Below are positions 1 to 11,203 of a stretch of DNA of 64,000 nt, piece after piece. Position 1 is the stretch's first letter, and each line of letters starts with the position of its first letter. The stretch is from positions 124,001 through 188,000 of the forward strand of contig UCIV01000019.1 in NCBI GenBank assembly GCA_900472575.1. Direction: 5' to 3'. The translations under genes were made by a program, and so were the position numbers. The stretch comes from Hyphomicrobiales bacterium. Lineage in GTDB: Bacteria > Pseudomonadota > Alphaproteobacteria > Rhizobiales > Rhizobiaceae. A model generated the notes under the pieces. That model saw only the letters and a program-made list of their open reading frames with translations. It was not told the origin of the DNA and ran no database searches.

Positions 1-708
1 CCAAATCCAGCGGGCGGCGACGCAGACACATACAATGGCAACAAAAGGCGTGGTCTCCGCCCCTATGGCAATTGCCAGAGCAGTAGCGATCCCCGCGACC
101 GCGTGGCCCAACGTATTTCCACGGCGATCTGCCAGAAGTGCAGTGATCCCGATTGCCAGAACAAGCTGGACATTGTGATGGTCAAGCGCGCCCGGACGGA
201 ACTTCATGCAGGTAAAGGCATAGAGTGCACCTAGGCCAAGCGCGATATGCATCACCCGTGGCCCATCGGTCGCTCCACCCAGGCGCCGACCAGCGAAACC
301 GACGGCGAGCAGAAGCGGGCCAATGAGCAGAAGCGGCCAGACACTGGCCGCTACGCCTTCGGCCATCTCTACAGGCATGAACAGCGAAAACAGCTTGATA
401 AGTCCGCCGATCGGAGCGTCGATGAAGCGGGACCAGTGCATCAAGGTGCCGCCGGAAAGGCCGAGACGGTACTGCATAAGGTCGAACCAGCCCTGGCCAC
501 CAAGCCAGTCGCGAACTTCAACCAATCGCATGACATCGTCATTGTCGGGGCCGATCAGATCCTTTGCTTTCGGCAGGGAGATAAGTGCGACGGCGCCGGC
601 AGTCATCAGCCAATAAAGTGCGACTGCAGGAAAAAGCCGGGACAGAACGGAGGCTGAAGCAGGCACGGCATGCTGCCGGGACGTCTCATCTGTCGTCGTG
701 TTCATCAT
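1..708 (-). CDS. GT-C-like polytopic membrane glycosyltransferase (5' part, gene runs off the window)
   Basis: An open frame of 236 codons without a stop begins at ATG 708 (or the adjacent ATG 705) and leaves the window at base 1, so only the N-terminal part is present. After a first membrane segment around residues 25-45 come acidic and aromatic motifs (DNDDVMRLVEVRDW, QYRLG, MHWSRFIDAP) and then DHHNVQL, a pattern typical of the first extracytoplasmic loop of GT-C/STT3-like enzymes. Further hydrophobic segments follow. It is divergent from the GT2 and GtrA genes at 830-2268, and the three together look like a GtrABC-type glycosylation set. The acceptor and sugar are unknown. The family name is inferred from motifs and topology. 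Confidence 0.62.
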   Translation of the reverse strand, partial: MMNTTTDETSRQHAVPASASVLSRLFPAVALYWLMTAGAVALISLPKAKDLIGPDNDDVMRLVEVRDWLGGQGWFDLMQYRLGLSGGTLMHWSRFIDAPIGGLIKLFSLFMPVEMAEGVAASVWPLLLIGPLLLAVGFAGRRLGGATDGPRVMHIALGLGALYAFTCMKFRPGALDHHNVQLVLAIGITALLADRRGNTLGHAVAGIATALAIAIGAETTPFVAIVCVCVAARWIW

Positions 709-829
709 TCACACTTGTTTTGAGCAGTTAAGTAAGTCCCGCAACCTAAACTTAACCTTCCCAAGAAATAGTAAAGCAGACAGGGCAGGCCGTATCTGCA
801 CTGGATTTTCCGCGTACAGAGTGAAAATC

Positions 830-1888
830 ATGAAAGATACTTCTGCCGGTGATCATGCCAGCGCACATGCCGGCATTTTGGCGGGCTCCATTTCCGGTGA
901 TCTGTCGATTGCAGTCCTGATCCCCTGCTATAACGAGGCATCGACGATCAGAGATGTCGTGCATGGCTTTCGGGAGGTTCTCCCGACTGCGCGCGTTTAC
1001 GTCTACGACAACAATTCCACCGATGGCACCGCGCTCAAAGCAATGCTGGCCGGCGCCGAGGTGATGCGCGAACGCCGCCAGGGCAAGGGCCATGTGGTGC
1101 GCCGCATGTTTGCCGATATCGAGGCCGACCTCTACATCATGGCGGATGGCGACGGCACCTATTCGCCGAAGGATGCCGAAGAACTGATCCGTATCCTGCT
1201 CACAGAACGCGCCGACATGGTCGTCGGCACGCGCCGCGGCGTGCATGCGGATGCCGGGCGCCAGGGCCATGCCGCCGGAAACCGGCTGTTCAACATTCTC
1301 TATCGCGCCATTTTCGGCCGCGACTTCACCGATATTTTCTCCGGCTACCGCGCTTTTTCCCGCCGCTTCGTCAAAAGCTTTCCGGCCGTTTCCGGCGGCT
1401 TCGAGATCGAAACGGAAATGTCGGTTCATGCATCTCGGCTGAAACTGCCGGTCACCGAGATCGAACTCGATTACGGGCGGCGTCCGGAAGGCTCGCATTC
1501 CAAGCTTTCGACCTATCGGGATGGCGGAAAGATCCTCTGGATGTTCGCAATGCTGATGAAGGAAACGCGGCCCTTCGCCTTTTTCGGTGCGATCAGCTCT
1601 GTCTTTATGGCAATGAGCCTGATCTTCATGACACCGGTCCTGATTTCCTATTTCGAAACGGGACTTGTCGAGCGCATGCCGACCTGGGTCTTCTCGCTGG
1701 TTCTGATGGTATTGTCGTCGCTGATGTTCACCGCAGGACTCATTCTCGATTCCGTTTCACGGGCGCGTGCCGAACAGTTGCGCATCCACTACATGAGCCT
1801 GCCGCTGCAGAGCCGGACCAACTCAACACCAATCAACGAAACCTTCGTCGAGACGTCGGCTCAACGGGGCGGCAAGAGCGCGGCATGA
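830..1888 (+). CDS. family 2 glycosyltransferase, GtrB/dolichyl-phosphate-mannose synthase-like
   Basis: This 352-aa protein has a GT-A nucleotide-sugar domain starting IAVLIPCYNEASTI, a DNNSTDGT motif, the metal-binding DGDGTY (DXD-like), and GFEIETEM with the following basic region. Two membrane helices occupy the C-terminal 90 residues. That architecture is seen in enzymes loading a sugar onto undecaprenyl or dolichyl phosphate at the inner face of the membrane. ATG 830 is chosen because the IPCYNE domain follows soon after; GTG 821 is an in-frame alternative, and the frame stays open upstream to 698 without a convincing ribosome site. The stop overlaps the gtrA-like start (ATGA), so the two are translationally coupled. 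The sugar is not predictable. Confidence 0.88.
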   Translation: MKDTSAGDHASAHAGILAGSISGDLSIAVLIPCYNEASTIRDVVHGFREVLPTARVYVYDNNSTDGTALKAMLAGAEVMRERRQGKGHVVRRMFADIEADLYIMADGDGTYSPKDAEELIRILLTERADMVVGTRRGVHADAGRQGHAAGNRLFNILYRAIFGRDFTDIFSGYRAFSRRFVKSFPAVSGGFEIETEMSVHASRLKLPVTEIELDYGRRPEGSHSKLSTYRDGGKILWMFAMLMKETRPFAFFGAISSVFMAMSLIFMTPVLISYFETGLVERMPTWVFSLVLMVLSSLMFTAGLILDSVSRARAEQLRIHYMSLPLQSRTNSTPINETFVETSAQRGGKSAA

Positions 1889-2268
1889 GGCGGATGGCCT
1901 GGTTTCTGTTTGCGGGTGGAATCGGCTTCCTGATCGATGTCGGCGTCAACCACCTGCTGTTGACCTATACGCCGATCGGGCCGTTCCTGTCGCGCATACC
2001 GGCGATCATGGCCGCCATGAGCTTTACCTGGTTCGTCAACCGCAACCGCACTTTCGACCCCTCCCCCCACTCTCTCGCGGTGGAGGGAATTCGCTACTGG
2101 ACTGTCGGCATCACGTCAGCGCTGATCAATTACGCGATCTATTCCGCCCTGATCGCCCGCGCGCCGATCCAGCCGGCGGTCGCGATCGTTTTCGCGTCTG
2201 CGGCTGCGACGGTCTACAGTTTCTTCGGTTATTCCCGCTTCGTGTTTCGCCACAAAAACCAGGGTTAG
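1885..2268 (+). CDS. GtrA family membrane protein (putative lipid-linked sugar flippase)
   Basis: This 127-aa, four-helix protein has the GtrA pattern: [16 protein letters not shown] in helix 1, [10 protein letters not shown] after helix 2, and FFGYSRFVF at the C-terminus. GtrA proteins are thought to flip undecaprenyl-phosphate-linked sugar across the inner membrane. It overlaps the preceding GT2 gene by 4 nt, consistent with a pair that makes and flips the same lipid-linked donor. The stop overlaps by 4 nt the stop of the convergent oxidoreductase gene. Confidence 0.88.
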   Translation: MRRMAWFLFAGGIGFLIDVGVNHLLLTYTPIGPFLSRIPAIMAAMSFTWFVNRNRTFDPSPHSLAVEGIRYWTVGITSALINYAIYSALIARAPIQPAVAIVFASAAATVYSFFGYSRFVFRHKNQG

Positions 2269-3251
2269 ACTGTCTCCCAGCCATCGTGTTCGCCGGCGCG
2301 ATAGATCGCGTCGATGAAACGCTGGTTCTTCACGGAGCTCTCCAGCGTAACGATTTCAGAGGCTTCGCCCGCAGCAGCCTTGGCAAAGGCTTCCGTCTGG
2401 CGGCGATATTGCCGGCTGTCGGGAAAACGGAAGACCTGCGAGACATTGTGCTTCTGGTTGTTCAGTTCGATCTCTTCCGCGCCATAACGATCCGCGTTGA
2501 AGGGCGACTTCACCTCGATAAACCCTTCCGTCCCGTGGAAGACCATGACCTGCCGGTTCGCCATCTGGGTAGCGATGTAGAAGCTCAGTTCGAAACCACC
2601 GAAATCGGCCTTGACGCTTGAATAGATGTCGGTGCCGAAATCCGGGTCACGGCGCACGACGGCCTGGACGCGCCGGGGCTCTTCGCCGGTGGCGAAGCGG
2701 GTAACGATCGTCGGATAAACGCCGATATCCGGCAGCGCACCGCCGCCGAGTTCGGGGATATTGCGCATGTTTCCAGCATCGCGGTTGAAATAGCTGAAAG
2801 CGCCCTGGACATGTTTCAGCTCACCGATCGCGCCGTCCTTCAACAGTTCCCGCACCTTGTGCCAGACCGGCGCGTAGGTAACCATGAAGGCTTCCGATAC
2901 AATAACCTTGTTGCGGTCGCGCGCTTCGATCAGGGCATCCAGTTCCGAAGCCTTAAGCGCCAGAGGCTTTTCGACAAGAACATGCTTGCCGGCATTGGCG
3001 GCCTTGATCGACCATTCGACGTGCTGGCTGGTCGGCAGCGGAATATAGACGGCATCGATCACGTCGGAGGCGAGCATCTCTTCGTAGGAACCGAAGGCAT
3101 GCGGTACGCCGAAACGATCGGCCAGCGCCCTTGCCTTTGTCACATCACGACTGGCGACCGCGGTGATCACCGCATTCTCGGCATCCTGTATCGCCGGCAT
3201 AACGGCATCTCTTGCAATCTTGGCCGTCGACAAAATCCCGAAACGCAGCAT
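2265..3251 (-). CDS. Gfo/Idh/MocA family NAD(P)-dependent oxidoreductase
   Basis: This 328-aa protein starts at ATG 3251, preceded by GGGAGAG. An upstream in-frame start at 3269 is possible but would bury this ribosome site. The N-terminal Rossmann fold begins [15 protein letters not shown], and the family catalytic motif is [14 protein letters not shown], where the Lys of EKP is the active-site residue. The C-terminal half is the usual alpha/beta substrate domain with [12 protein letters not shown]. Relatives oxidise sugars, inositols or trans-dihydrodiols. The neighbouring aldo/keto reductases suggest a carbohydrate or carbonyl role, but the substrate cannot be read from sequence. Confidence 0.88.
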   Translation of the reverse strand: MLRFGILSTAKIARDAVMPAIQDAENAVITAVASRDVTKARALADRFGVPHAFGSYEEMLASDVIDAVYIPLPTSQHVEWSIKAANAGKHVLVEKPLALKASELDALIEARDRNKVIVSEAFMVTYAPVWHKVRELLKDGAIGELKHVQGAFSYFNRDAGNMRNIPELGGGALPDIGVYPTIVTRFATGEEPRRVQAVVRRDPDFGTDIYSSVKADFGGFELSFYIATQMANRQVMVFHGTEGFIEVKSPFNADRYGAEEIELNNQKHNVSQVFRFPDSRQYRRQTEAFAKAAAGEASEIVTLESSVKNQRFIDAIYRAGEHDGWETV

Positions 3252-3442
3252 GACACTCTCCCTTTGCACATGTTTGCGCCAGCTTAGGGTGGCGACGGGA
3301 GAGGTTCAATGCGCGCTTTTGGCTTTCTTGAAAAATGAACCCGAGGCGCAAAATAATGGATTGCGGCCTCACCGTTTGCGGGACTAACCTCCAACTCCCC
3401 ACCGCTGACGATCTCAAAATCAAAAATAGCTGGAGATATCCC

Positions 3443-4387
3443 ATGGAGTTGCGCAAACTCGGCCGGACCGGTCTTTCCATTTCCCCTGTCGTGTTTGGCG
3501 GCAACGTGTTCGGCTGGACCGCCGACGAGAAAACTTCGTTCGATCTGCTCGACCGCTTCTTCGAAGCAGGCTTCAACACGATCGATACGGCGGATGTCTA
3601 TTCGAAATGGGTCGATGGTCATTCCGGCGGCGAAAGCGAGACGGTGATCGGCAAATGGCTGAAGCGCGGCACGGTTGCCCGCGACAAGGCGATTGTCGTC
3701 ACCAAGGTTGGCCATCCTTCGATGGATGACCGAAAACTCAAGGCAAGCTGGATCGTCGAGGCCGTCGACAATTCGCTGAAGCGCCTGAAGACCGACTATA
3801 TCGACCTCTATCTCTCGCATTTCCCGGATGACGAGACGCCGCATGAAGAGACGCTCGGCGCCTATGCGAAGCTTAAGGAACAGGGCAAGATCCGCGCCAT
3901 CGGCTGCTCCAATTACAGCGCCGAACAGCTGAAGGCCTCGCTCGACGCCGCCGCGAAAGATGGCCTGCCGCGCTACGACGTGCTGCAGCCGGAATATAAT
4001 CTCTACACCCGCGAAAAATTCGAGGGTGAGCTTGCCGATCTCTGCATCGCCGAGGACATCGGCGTGATCAGCTATTACGCGCTTGCTGCCGGATTCCTTA
4101 CCGGCAAGTATCGCAAGCCGGAAGACGCAACGGGCAGCGCCCGCGGCTATCGCATTCCGGACTACCTGAACGACAAGGGCACAAAGGTGCTGGCGGCACT
4201 CGATCAAGTCGCGTCCGAGACCGGTGAAAGCCTGGCGACGATCGCAATCGCCTGGGTCGCGGCACGCCCGGGCATTACCGCACCGATTGCCAGCGCTACC
4301 AGCCTCAGGCAGCTCGACGCGATCATCGCAGCCGGCAAGCTGACATTGACCGACGCCCAGATGAAGCTGCTCAACGACGCGGCCTGA
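3443..4387 (+). CDS. aldo/keto reductase (first of a tandem pair)
   Basis: This 314-aa NADPH-dependent carbonyl reductase is a TIM barrel. Visible motifs are MELRKLGRTGLSISPVVFGG, FNTIDTADVYS (catalytic Asp and Tyr), VVTKVG (Lys), DLYLSHFPD (His) and IGCSNYS. ATG 3443 follows TGGAG with good spacing; the in-frame ATG 3335 lacks one and is 36 codons upstream. Length is normal. The next gene at 4507 is a close paralogue with matching motif positions, so this is a local duplication. The substrate is not predictable. Confidence 0.88.
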   Translation: MELRKLGRTGLSISPVVFGGNVFGWTADEKTSFDLLDRFFEAGFNTIDTADVYSKWVDGHSGGESETVIGKWLKRGTVARDKAIVVTKVGHPSMDDRKLKASWIVEAVDNSLKRLKTDYIDLYLSHFPDDETPHEETLGAYAKLKEQGKIRAIGCSNYSAEQLKASLDAAAKDGLPRYDVLQPEYNLYTREKFEGELADLCIAEDIGVISYYALAAGFLTGKYRKPEDATGSARGYRIPDYLNDKGTKVLAALDQVASETGESLATIAIAWVAARPGITAPIASATSLRQLDAIIAAGKLTLTDAQMKLLNDAA

Positions 4388-4454
4388 AAAGGACGGCTAA
4401 CATCATCGTGACCATCTACGCAGTGCGAAGGTCACATCGCGTCCCTAGATCAAG

Positions 4455-4476
4455 AGAACCGGCGCTCGCCGGTTCT
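4455..4476 (+). terminator. hairpin between the two tandem aldo/keto reductase genes
   Basis: A perfect 10-bp inverted repeat, AGAACCGGCG / CGCCGGTTCT, with a 2-nt centre lies between the paralogues. It has only a short T run, so it may be a weak terminator or an mRNA-processing hairpin. Confidence 0.45.
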
Positions 4477-4506
4477 TAAATCCAGAAATAGATATTGGAG
4501 ATTATC

Positions 4507-5466
4507 ATGGATCTGCGCGTACTTGGCCGGACAGGCCTTTCCATTTCGCCCGTCGTTTTCGGCGGTAACGTCTTCGGATGGACGGCAGACGAGAAAACCT
4601 CCTTCGACCTTCTCGACAAGTTCTTCGATGCCGGTTTCGACACGATCGATACCGCCGATTGCTATTCCGGCTGGGTTCCGGGCAATGCCGGCGGCGAATC
4701 CGAAACGATCATCGGTAAATGGCTGAAGCAATCCGGCCGCGCACGCGACAAGGCCGTGATCATCACCAAGGTCGGCTCGACACCACAGGGCAGCGCCATG
4801 GAAAAAGGCCTTGCCGGCGCACGTATCATCGATGCGATCGAAAGCTCGCTGAAGCGCCTGCAGACCGACTATATCGACCTTTACCTCTCGCATTGGCCGG
4901 ACCCGCAGACGCCGCATGAAGAGACGCTCGCCGCCTTCGCCAAGCTGAAGCAACAGGGCAAGATCCGCGCCATCGGCTGCTCGAATTTCAACGCCGAGCA
5001 GCTCAAGGCCTCGTTCGAGGCTGCGGAAAAGGCCGGCCTGCCGCGTTATGACGTGCTGGAGCCGGAATATAATCTCTACGATCGCTCAGGCTTCGACGGG
5101 CCGCTGGCGGATCTTTGCAACGCGCAGGATATCGGCGTAATCACCTATTTCAGCCTGGCATCCGGCTTCCTCACCGGCAAATACAAGAGCAAGGCCGAAG
5201 CCGAGGCGAATAAAAACCGGGGCGGCATGGTGGCGCGGTATTTCGACGAGCGCGGCACGCAGATCCTCGCCGCGCTGGATGAAGTGGCCGCGGAAACCCA
5301 TTCGCAGCCGGCATCGGTGGCGCTTGCGTGGATTGCCCAGCGGCCCGGCGTGACGGCGCCGATCGCCAGCGCTACCAGCGCCCGCCAGCTCGACACGCTG
5401 ATTGCAGCGGGTAATCTCAAACTGACCGGCAACCAGATGGCGCTGCTCAACGACGCAAGCGCCTGA
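4507..5466 (+). CDS. aldo/keto reductase (second of a tandem pair)
   Basis: This 319-aa paralogue of the preceding gene keeps the catalytic tetrad context: DTIDTADCYS, IITKVGS, DLYLSHWPD and IGCSNFN. It carries an insertion (KSKAEAEANKNRGG) before the C-terminal cofactor region. ATG 4507 follows GGAG at 4497-4500; the in-frame ATG 4495 overlaps that site. The C-terminal TAPIASATSARQL is the NADP-phosphate binding segment. It probably diverged in substrate range from its neighbour after duplication. Confidence 0.88.
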   Translation: MDLRVLGRTGLSISPVVFGGNVFGWTADEKTSFDLLDKFFDAGFDTIDTADCYSGWVPGNAGGESETIIGKWLKQSGRARDKAVIITKVGSTPQGSAMEKGLAGARIIDAIESSLKRLQTDYIDLYLSHWPDPQTPHEETLAAFAKLKQQGKIRAIGCSNFNAEQLKASFEAAEKAGLPRYDVLEPEYNLYDRSGFDGPLADLCNAQDIGVITYFSLASGFLTGKYKSKAEAEANKNRGGMVARYFDERGTQILAALDEVAAETHSQPASVALAWIAQRPGVTAPIASATSARQLDTLIAAGNLKLTGNQMALLNDASA

Positions 5467-5474
5467 GCCCATAA

Positions 5475-6521
<1,047 letters not shown>

Positions 6522-6588
6522 CATCTCACAACGCAACATTGCTCCCGCTTGCGGCTTTGCTATAGTCGCGGGTGGGAGGATTTCAGCG

Positions 6589-6948
6589 ATGTCGGAAGAA
6601 CAATCAGTCGAATCCGTCGTGCATCTCTATGTTGACGGCATGGCGCTCGCCCATGCGGGCGCGCTCAGAAAAGCCTTTCATCCGAATGCCTCGATCATCG
6701 GCAATTATCAGGGCAAGGTCGAGTGGATGTCACTCAACGAGTTCATCGATGCCGTGGCATCAGAAGGCCCGACGGTTGCCGGCTCACAGCCGCTGATCCA
6801 GATTGAGGCGATCGACGTGACCGGCGATGCCGCAACCGTCAAGGTGGTCGATGAATTCGCCGGAATGCGGTTTTCGGACTATCTGTCCCTCCTCAAGGTC
6901 GAGGGCCGCTGGATGATCGTCAACAAGCTCTATCACCTGCATTCCTAG
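6589..6948 (+). CDS. NTF2-like protein (putative lumazine-binding/SnoaL-like fold)
   Basis: This 119-aa single-domain protein has the cone-shaped NTF2-like layout: an N-terminal helix with YVDGMALAHAGALRKAFHPNASIIG, then a strand-rich half ending DYLSLLKVEGRWMIVNKLYHLH. ATG 6589 is preceded by GGGAGGA; an upstream in-frame start at 6472 would overlap the reductase gene. Members are often small enzymes or ligand-binding proteins, and no function can be assigned. The stop lies only a few bases from the stop of the convergent gene. Confidence 0.75.
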   Translation: MSEEQSVESVVHLYVDGMALAHAGALRKAFHPNASIIGNYQGKVEWMSLNEFIDAVASEGPTVAGSQPLIQIEAIDVTGDAATVKVVDEFAGMRFSDYLSLLKVEGRWMIVNKLYHLHS

Positions 6949-6954
6949 GCCGCC

Positions 6955-7572
6955 TCAGCGCTGCAGCTCTGGAAACGCCACATACCATTCGGCATGGCTG
7001 CCGTCGTGATTGGCCATGCCGGGTTTGGTCAGGACACCGCGCGGCACGACATAGCTTGAAATCCGCCTCGCTGGTCGCTCATGCCACTGGATGTTGAATG
7101 TCCATAGTTTCGGAAAGAAGCACAGCGAGGCATAAGGCAGGTGGTCATGGATCCACCAGGCGAGCCGCTGCCAATCCTCCTGGCGATCATGAGTATCAAC
7201 CAGCCACGGCACGACCACACAGGCCGTCGCGCCCATGCAGTCGTGGGCGTCACGCATGTCCCAGATATGGTCGGCGGCGGTCGCGGCATTGGTTGAGCAA
7301 TTGAGCTTGTTCAGGTTACCGAACTCGTTGACCGCGCGTGAGCGATAACCGGAGCGGATATGCAGCCGGCCGAATGTCGCCTGCAGTGGCTCCAGAAGCT
7401 CTTCGCAGAGACGGCTTCCGGCTTCGATCGCGAGGTCCGGATCATCGGGGATATTTGGAATGCGGTAGAAATCGGCGATTTCGGAATGGAGGAAATCGCG
7501 GAAGAAGAAATTCTTCGACAGCCGCGCACGGCCGAGGTCTTCCAGACCTTTCATCGAATTCGGCTTGCGCAT
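6955..7572 (-). CDS. conserved hypothetical protein, possibly M15 peptidase-like
   Basis: This 205-aa protein has no signal peptide or membrane segment. The centre reads RLHIRSGYRSRAVNEFGN followed by NAATAADHIWDMRD and GATACVVVPWLVD. SGYRS...N and a later His-X-X-Asp recall the metal-site framework of D-Ala-D-Ala carboxypeptidase (M15) folds, but the canonical SxHxxGxAxD is not preserved, so activity is doubtful. A strong ribosome site (GGAGCGAGA) precedes ATG 7572. The pheT terminator lies just upstream, so it has its own transcription unit. The family resemblance is inference. Confidence 0.6.
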   Translation of the reverse strand: MRKPNSMKGLEDLGRARLSKNFFFRDFLHSEIADFYRIPNIPDDPDLAIEAGSRLCEELLEPLQATFGRLHIRSGYRSRAVNEFGNLNKLNCSTNAATAADHIWDMRDAHDCMGATACVVVPWLVDTHDRQEDWQRLAWWIHDHLPYASLCFFPKLWTFNIQWHERPARRISSYVVPRGVLTKPGMANHDGSHAEWYVAFPELQR

Positions 7573-7581
7573 TCTCGCTCC

Positions 7582-7615
7582 AAAAGAAAAAAGCCTGCCC
7601 CGTTAGGAGCAGGCT
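7582..7615 (-). terminator. rho-independent terminator of the pheST operon
   Basis: Read on the minus strand, AGCCTGC and GCAGGCT pair around an 11-nt centre and are followed by TTTTTTCTTTT. It sits 30 nt beyond the pheT stop and before the next minus-strand gene. Confidence 0.85.
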
Positions 7616-7646
7616 AATCTTTCATCGAAACTCACGCCACCCGAAA

Positions 7647-10082
7647 TCAGGCGCGCAGAACACCGCCCGTGGTCTTTTCGACATTAGCGACGATCTTGCC
7701 GGTCAAGGCTTCGAAATCCTCGTCCGTAAGGGTCTTGTCGACCGGCTGGATGAGAACCTCGATTGCGATCGACTTCTTGCCTTCGCCAAGCGAGACGCCT
7801 TCGAAGACGTCGAAGACGTTGACGCCGGTGATCAGCTTGCGATCGGCACTGGTTGCCGCCTTGACTATGGCGCCGGCTTCCACCTGCGAGCCGACCACAA
7901 AGGCGAAGTCACGTTTCACCACCTGGAACGGAGAAAGCTCGAGGCCCGGCTTGGTGCGGGTCGCCTTCTTCTTTGGTTCCGGCATGGCGTCGAGATAAAT
8001 CTCGAAGCCTGCCAGAGCGCCGGAGACATCAAGCGCCGCCAGCGTCTTCGGATGGAATTCGCCGAACGTGCCGAGTATGACCTTGGGACCCATCTTGATC
8101 GTGCCCGAACGGCCCGGATGATACCAGGAAGGACCGCCCTGTTCGATCTGGACATTGCCCATCGGCAGGCCGCAGGCCTCGATCACGGCCAGTGCATCGG
8201 CCTTGGCGTCGTAAACGTCGACCGGCTTGCCGCCGCCCTTCGTTGCATTCGACCACATGCGGCCGGCGCCGTTGATCGAAGCTGTGCCGCGGCGGATGCC
8301 ACCAGCGACGCGACGCTGGCCTTCCGGCGTGTCGTTCTCGTAGGTACCCGAGACTTCGAAGATCGCCACATCGCCATAACCCTTGTCGGCATTGCGCTGG
8401 GCAGCGGTCAGCAGACCGGGCAGAAGCGACGGGCGCATGTCGGACATGTCGGCTGCGATCGGATTGGCAAGCTTCAGTGCCGACGAACCACCGCCGAAGA
8501 GCTTGGCCTGATCTTCCGGGATGAAGGACCAGGTGACGGCTTCCAGCATGCCGCGCGAGGCAAGCGCGCGCTTGGCCGTGCGGGTGCGGATCTGCAGCGT
8601 GGTCAGGATCTTGCCGTTGACCGTGCCGAGATTTTCCAGCGGCTCCGGCTTGATGTTGTCGACGCCATGGATGCGCATGACTTCTTCGACGAGATCGGCC
8701 TTGCCATCGACATCCGGACGCCAGGACGGAACCTTGACGGAAACCGTTTCGCCGGAGCCTTCGACAGTGAAGCCGAGGCGGGTGAGGATTTCGCGGCTTT
8801 CATCGGTCGAAACCTCAAGGCCAGTCAGGCGCTTCACTTCCGAGAAGGGGAAATTGACGGTCTTCGTCTCATACTCGTTGTAGCCGACGATCTTTTCCTT
8901 GGCGGGCGTGCCGCCACACAGGTCAAGAACCAGCTGCGTCGTGCGGTCGAGGCCAGGAACCATATATTCCGGATCGACACCGCGTTCGAAACGGTAACGT
9001 GCATCGGTGATGATGCCGAGCGTACGGCCGGATTTTGCTATGTTGATCGGGTCCCACAGAGCACTTTCGATCAGCACGTCGACGGTATTTTCGTCACAGC
9101 CGGAATGTTCGCCACCCATGATGCCGCCAATCGACTCGACGCCATTGTCATCGACGATGACGACGTTGTTCGGGCCGAGCTTGTATTCGCGCGTATCGAG
9201 GGCCAACACCGTTTCGCCTTCCTTGGCGCGCCGGACGGTCAGATCGCCCTTGACCTTGGCGGCGTCGAAGACGTGCATCGGGCGCCCTTGGTCGAAAGTC
9301 ATGTAATTGGTGATGTCGACCAGCGCGTTGATCGGGCGAAGGCCGATTGCCTTCAAACGGGTCTGCATCCAAGCCGGGCTCGGGCCGTTCTTGACGCCGC
9401 GCACGAGGCGCAGGCTGAAGCCCGGGCAAAGCTTTTCATCGTCGAGATCGATGGTCAGGCCGACCGTGGTCTCACCTTCCAGCTTCAGAGCCGGAGCAGA
9501 GGCAACCTTGAGCGTGCCGAGACCGGAGGCTGCCAGATCGCGGGCAATGCCGTAGATCGAGGTGCAGTCCGGACGGTTCGGCGTCAGGTTGATCTCGATG
9601 ATCGGATCGTCGAGACCGGCATAGGCAGCGAATGACAAGCCGACCGGCGCATTTTCGGGGAGGTCGATGATGCCGTTATGCTCATCCGACATGTTGAGTT
9701 CCTTCTCGGAACACATCATGCCGTGGCTTTCGACGCCGCGGATCTTGCCGATGCCAAGCGTCACGTCGAGGCCGGGAACATAGTCGCCCGGACGCGCCAA
9801 GGCCCCGATGAGGCCGGCGCGGGCATTCGGCGCGCCGCAAACGATCTGCAGCGGCTTGCCGCCGTTGACGTCAGGACCCGCATCGACGGAAAGAACCCTG
9901 AGGCGGTCAGCCTCGGGATGCTGTTCGGCCGTCAGGATTTTCGCGATGACGAAAGGCTTGTAGGCCGCCTTGTCATCGACATCCTCGACTTCGAGGCCGA
10001 TCGCCGTTAGGCGCTCGCAGATCTGGTCGAGAGTTGCGTCGGTCTCAAGATGATCCTTGAGCCAGGAAAGCGTAAATTTCAT
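7647..10082 (-). CDS. pheT: phenylalanine--tRNA ligase beta subunit
   Basis: This 811-aa protein is the beta chain of the alpha2-beta2 enzyme that charges tRNA-Phe and edits Tyr-tRNA-Phe. Domains in order are: an N-terminal coiled segment; the tRNA-binding (EMAP-like) OB domain at about 40-150 with [15 protein letters not shown]; the B3/4 editing domain at about 210-390 with [22 protein letters not shown]; the B5 DNA-binding-like domain around 400-480; the synthetase core; and a C-terminal ferredoxin-like anticodon-binding domain ([12 protein letters not shown]). Length is usual for the family. It lies 16 nt after pheS. Confidence 0.98.
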   Translation of the reverse strand: MKFTLSWLKDHLETDATLDQICERLTAIGLEVEDVDDKAAYKPFVIAKILTAEQHPEADRLRVLSVDAGPDVNGGKPLQIVCGAPNARAGLIGALARPGDYVPGLDVTLGIGKIRGVESHGMMCSEKELNMSDEHNGIIDLPENAPVGLSFAAYAGLDDPIIEINLTPNRPDCTSIYGIARDLAASGLGTLKVASAPALKLEGETTVGLTIDLDDEKLCPGFSLRLVRGVKNGPSPAWMQTRLKAIGLRPINALVDITNYMTFDQGRPMHVFDAAKVKGDLTVRRAKEGETVLALDTREYKLGPNNVVIVDDNGVESIGGIMGGEHSGCDENTVDVLIESALWDPINIAKSGRTLGIITDARYRFERGVDPEYMVPGLDRTTQLVLDLCGGTPAKEKIVGYNEYETKTVNFPFSEVKRLTGLEVSTDESREILTRLGFTVEGSGETVSVKVPSWRPDVDGKADLVEEVMRIHGVDNIKPEPLENLGTVNGKILTTLQIRTRTAKRALASRGMLEAVTWSFIPEDQAKLFGGGSSALKLANPIAADMSDMRPSLLPGLLTAAQRNADKGYGDVAIFEVSGTYENDTPEGQRRVAGGIRRGTASINGAGRMWSNATKGGGKPVDVYDAKADALAVIEACGLPMGNVQIEQGGPSWYHPGRSGTIKMGPKVILGTFGEFHPKTLAALDVSGALAGFEIYLDAMPEPKKKATRTKPGLELSPFQVVKRDFAFVVGSQVEAGAIVKAATSADRKLITGVNVFDVFEGVSLGEGKKSIAIEVLIQPVDKTLTDEDFEALTGKIVANVEKTTGGVLRA

Positions 10083-10098
10083 GATCTTATCCCTTCCG

Positions 10099-11181
10099 TT
10101 ACTGGCTCAGACCGCCGAACAGGGTCGGCATGTCGAGCGGGCGGAAGCCGTAATGGTTCATCCAGCGAACATCGGCGTTGAAGAAGTCACGCAGGTCCGG
10201 CATGCCGTATTTCAGCATGGCGATGCGGTCGAGGCCCATGCCCCAGGCAAAACCCTGGTATTCGTCGGGATCGAGCCCGCCGGAGCGCAGCACGTTCGGG
10301 TGGACCATGCCGCAGCCCAGAATTTCCATCCAGTCGGTGCCTTCACCGAACTTGACGATCGGGCCGGAGCGGTCGCACTGGATATCGACTTCGAAGGACG
10401 GTTCCGTGAAGGGGAAGAAGGACGGGCGGAAACGCATCGTCACCGACGGCACCTCGAAGAAGGTCTTGCAGAATTCTTCGAGCACCCAGCGCATGTTGCC
10501 GACATTCGACTTCCTGTCGATGACGAGGCCTTCAACCTGATGGAACATCGGCGAATGGGTGGCGTCACTGTCCTGGCGATAGGTCTTGCCCGGAATAACG
10601 ATACGGATCGGCGGATCCTGCGCTTCCATGGTGCGGACCTGAACCGGCGAGGTATGGGTGCGCAGAACCTTGCGCTCGCCCTTTTCATCCGCTTGGAAGA
10701 AGAAGGTATCGTGCATTTCGCGGGCCGGGTGACCTTCGGGGAAATTCAGCGCGGTGAAGTTATAATAGTCGGTTTCGACATCCGGGCCTTCGGCGATCGA
10801 GAAACCCATGTCGGCGAAGACGGCGGTGATTTCGTCGATGATCTGGCTGATCGGATGGATGCGGCCGCGTTCGGCCGGCGAAGAACGGACCGGCAGCGAC
10901 ACGTCGAGCGTCTCGGCCTTCAGCCGCGCATCGATCGCAGCGTCCTTCAGCACGGTCTTGCGCTCAGCAATCGCCTCGGTGATCTCGTTCTTCAGCGCGT
11001 TGATCGCCGCACCGCGGGTCTGGCGCTCTTCCGGCGTCATCGAGCCCAAGGTCTTCAGGAGTTCGGAAACCGAACCCTTCTTGCCCAGGGCCGAGACACG
11101 GACAGCCTCGATTGCCGCTTCGTCGCCCGCGCCGGCGATCTCGGCCAGGAGCGCGCTCTTCAATGTTTCGAGTTCGGTCAT
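10099..11181 (-). CDS. pheS: phenylalanine--tRNA ligase alpha subunit
   Basis: This 360-aa catalytic subunit is a class II synthetase. An N-terminal coiled coil (about 1-90) precedes class II motif 1 around [13 protein letters not shown]. Motif 2 includes LLRTHTSP-type [14 protein letters not shown] and the [17 protein letters not shown] segment. Motif 3 is [26 protein letters not shown] near residue 20 and the LFGG C-terminus are normal. It is transcribed with pheT, and probably with the kinase-like gene 22 nt upstream. Confidence 0.98.
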   Translation of the reverse strand: MTELETLKSALLAEIAGAGDEAAIEAVRVSALGKKGSVSELLKTLGSMTPEERQTRGAAINALKNEITEAIAERKTVLKDAAIDARLKAETLDVSLPVRSSPAERGRIHPISQIIDEITAVFADMGFSIAEGPDVETDYYNFTALNFPEGHPAREMHDTFFFQADEKGERKVLRTHTSPVQVRTMEAQDPPIRIVIPGKTYRQDSDATHSPMFHQVEGLVIDRKSNVGNMRWVLEEFCKTFFEVPSVTMRFRPSFFPFTEPSFEVDIQCDRSGPIVKFGEGTDWMEILGCGMVHPNVLRSGGLDPDEYQGFAWGMGLDRIAMLKYGMPDLRDFFNADVRWMNHYGFRPLDMPTLFGGLSQ

Positions 11182-11203
11182 CTTTTCCTGCTTTGCGGCA
11201 AAT

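Noticed and set aside
7338..9635. 765-codon open frame on the plus strand
   Set aside because: It is exactly antisense to pheT, has no recognisable domain, and arises from the codon bias of GC-rich DNA.
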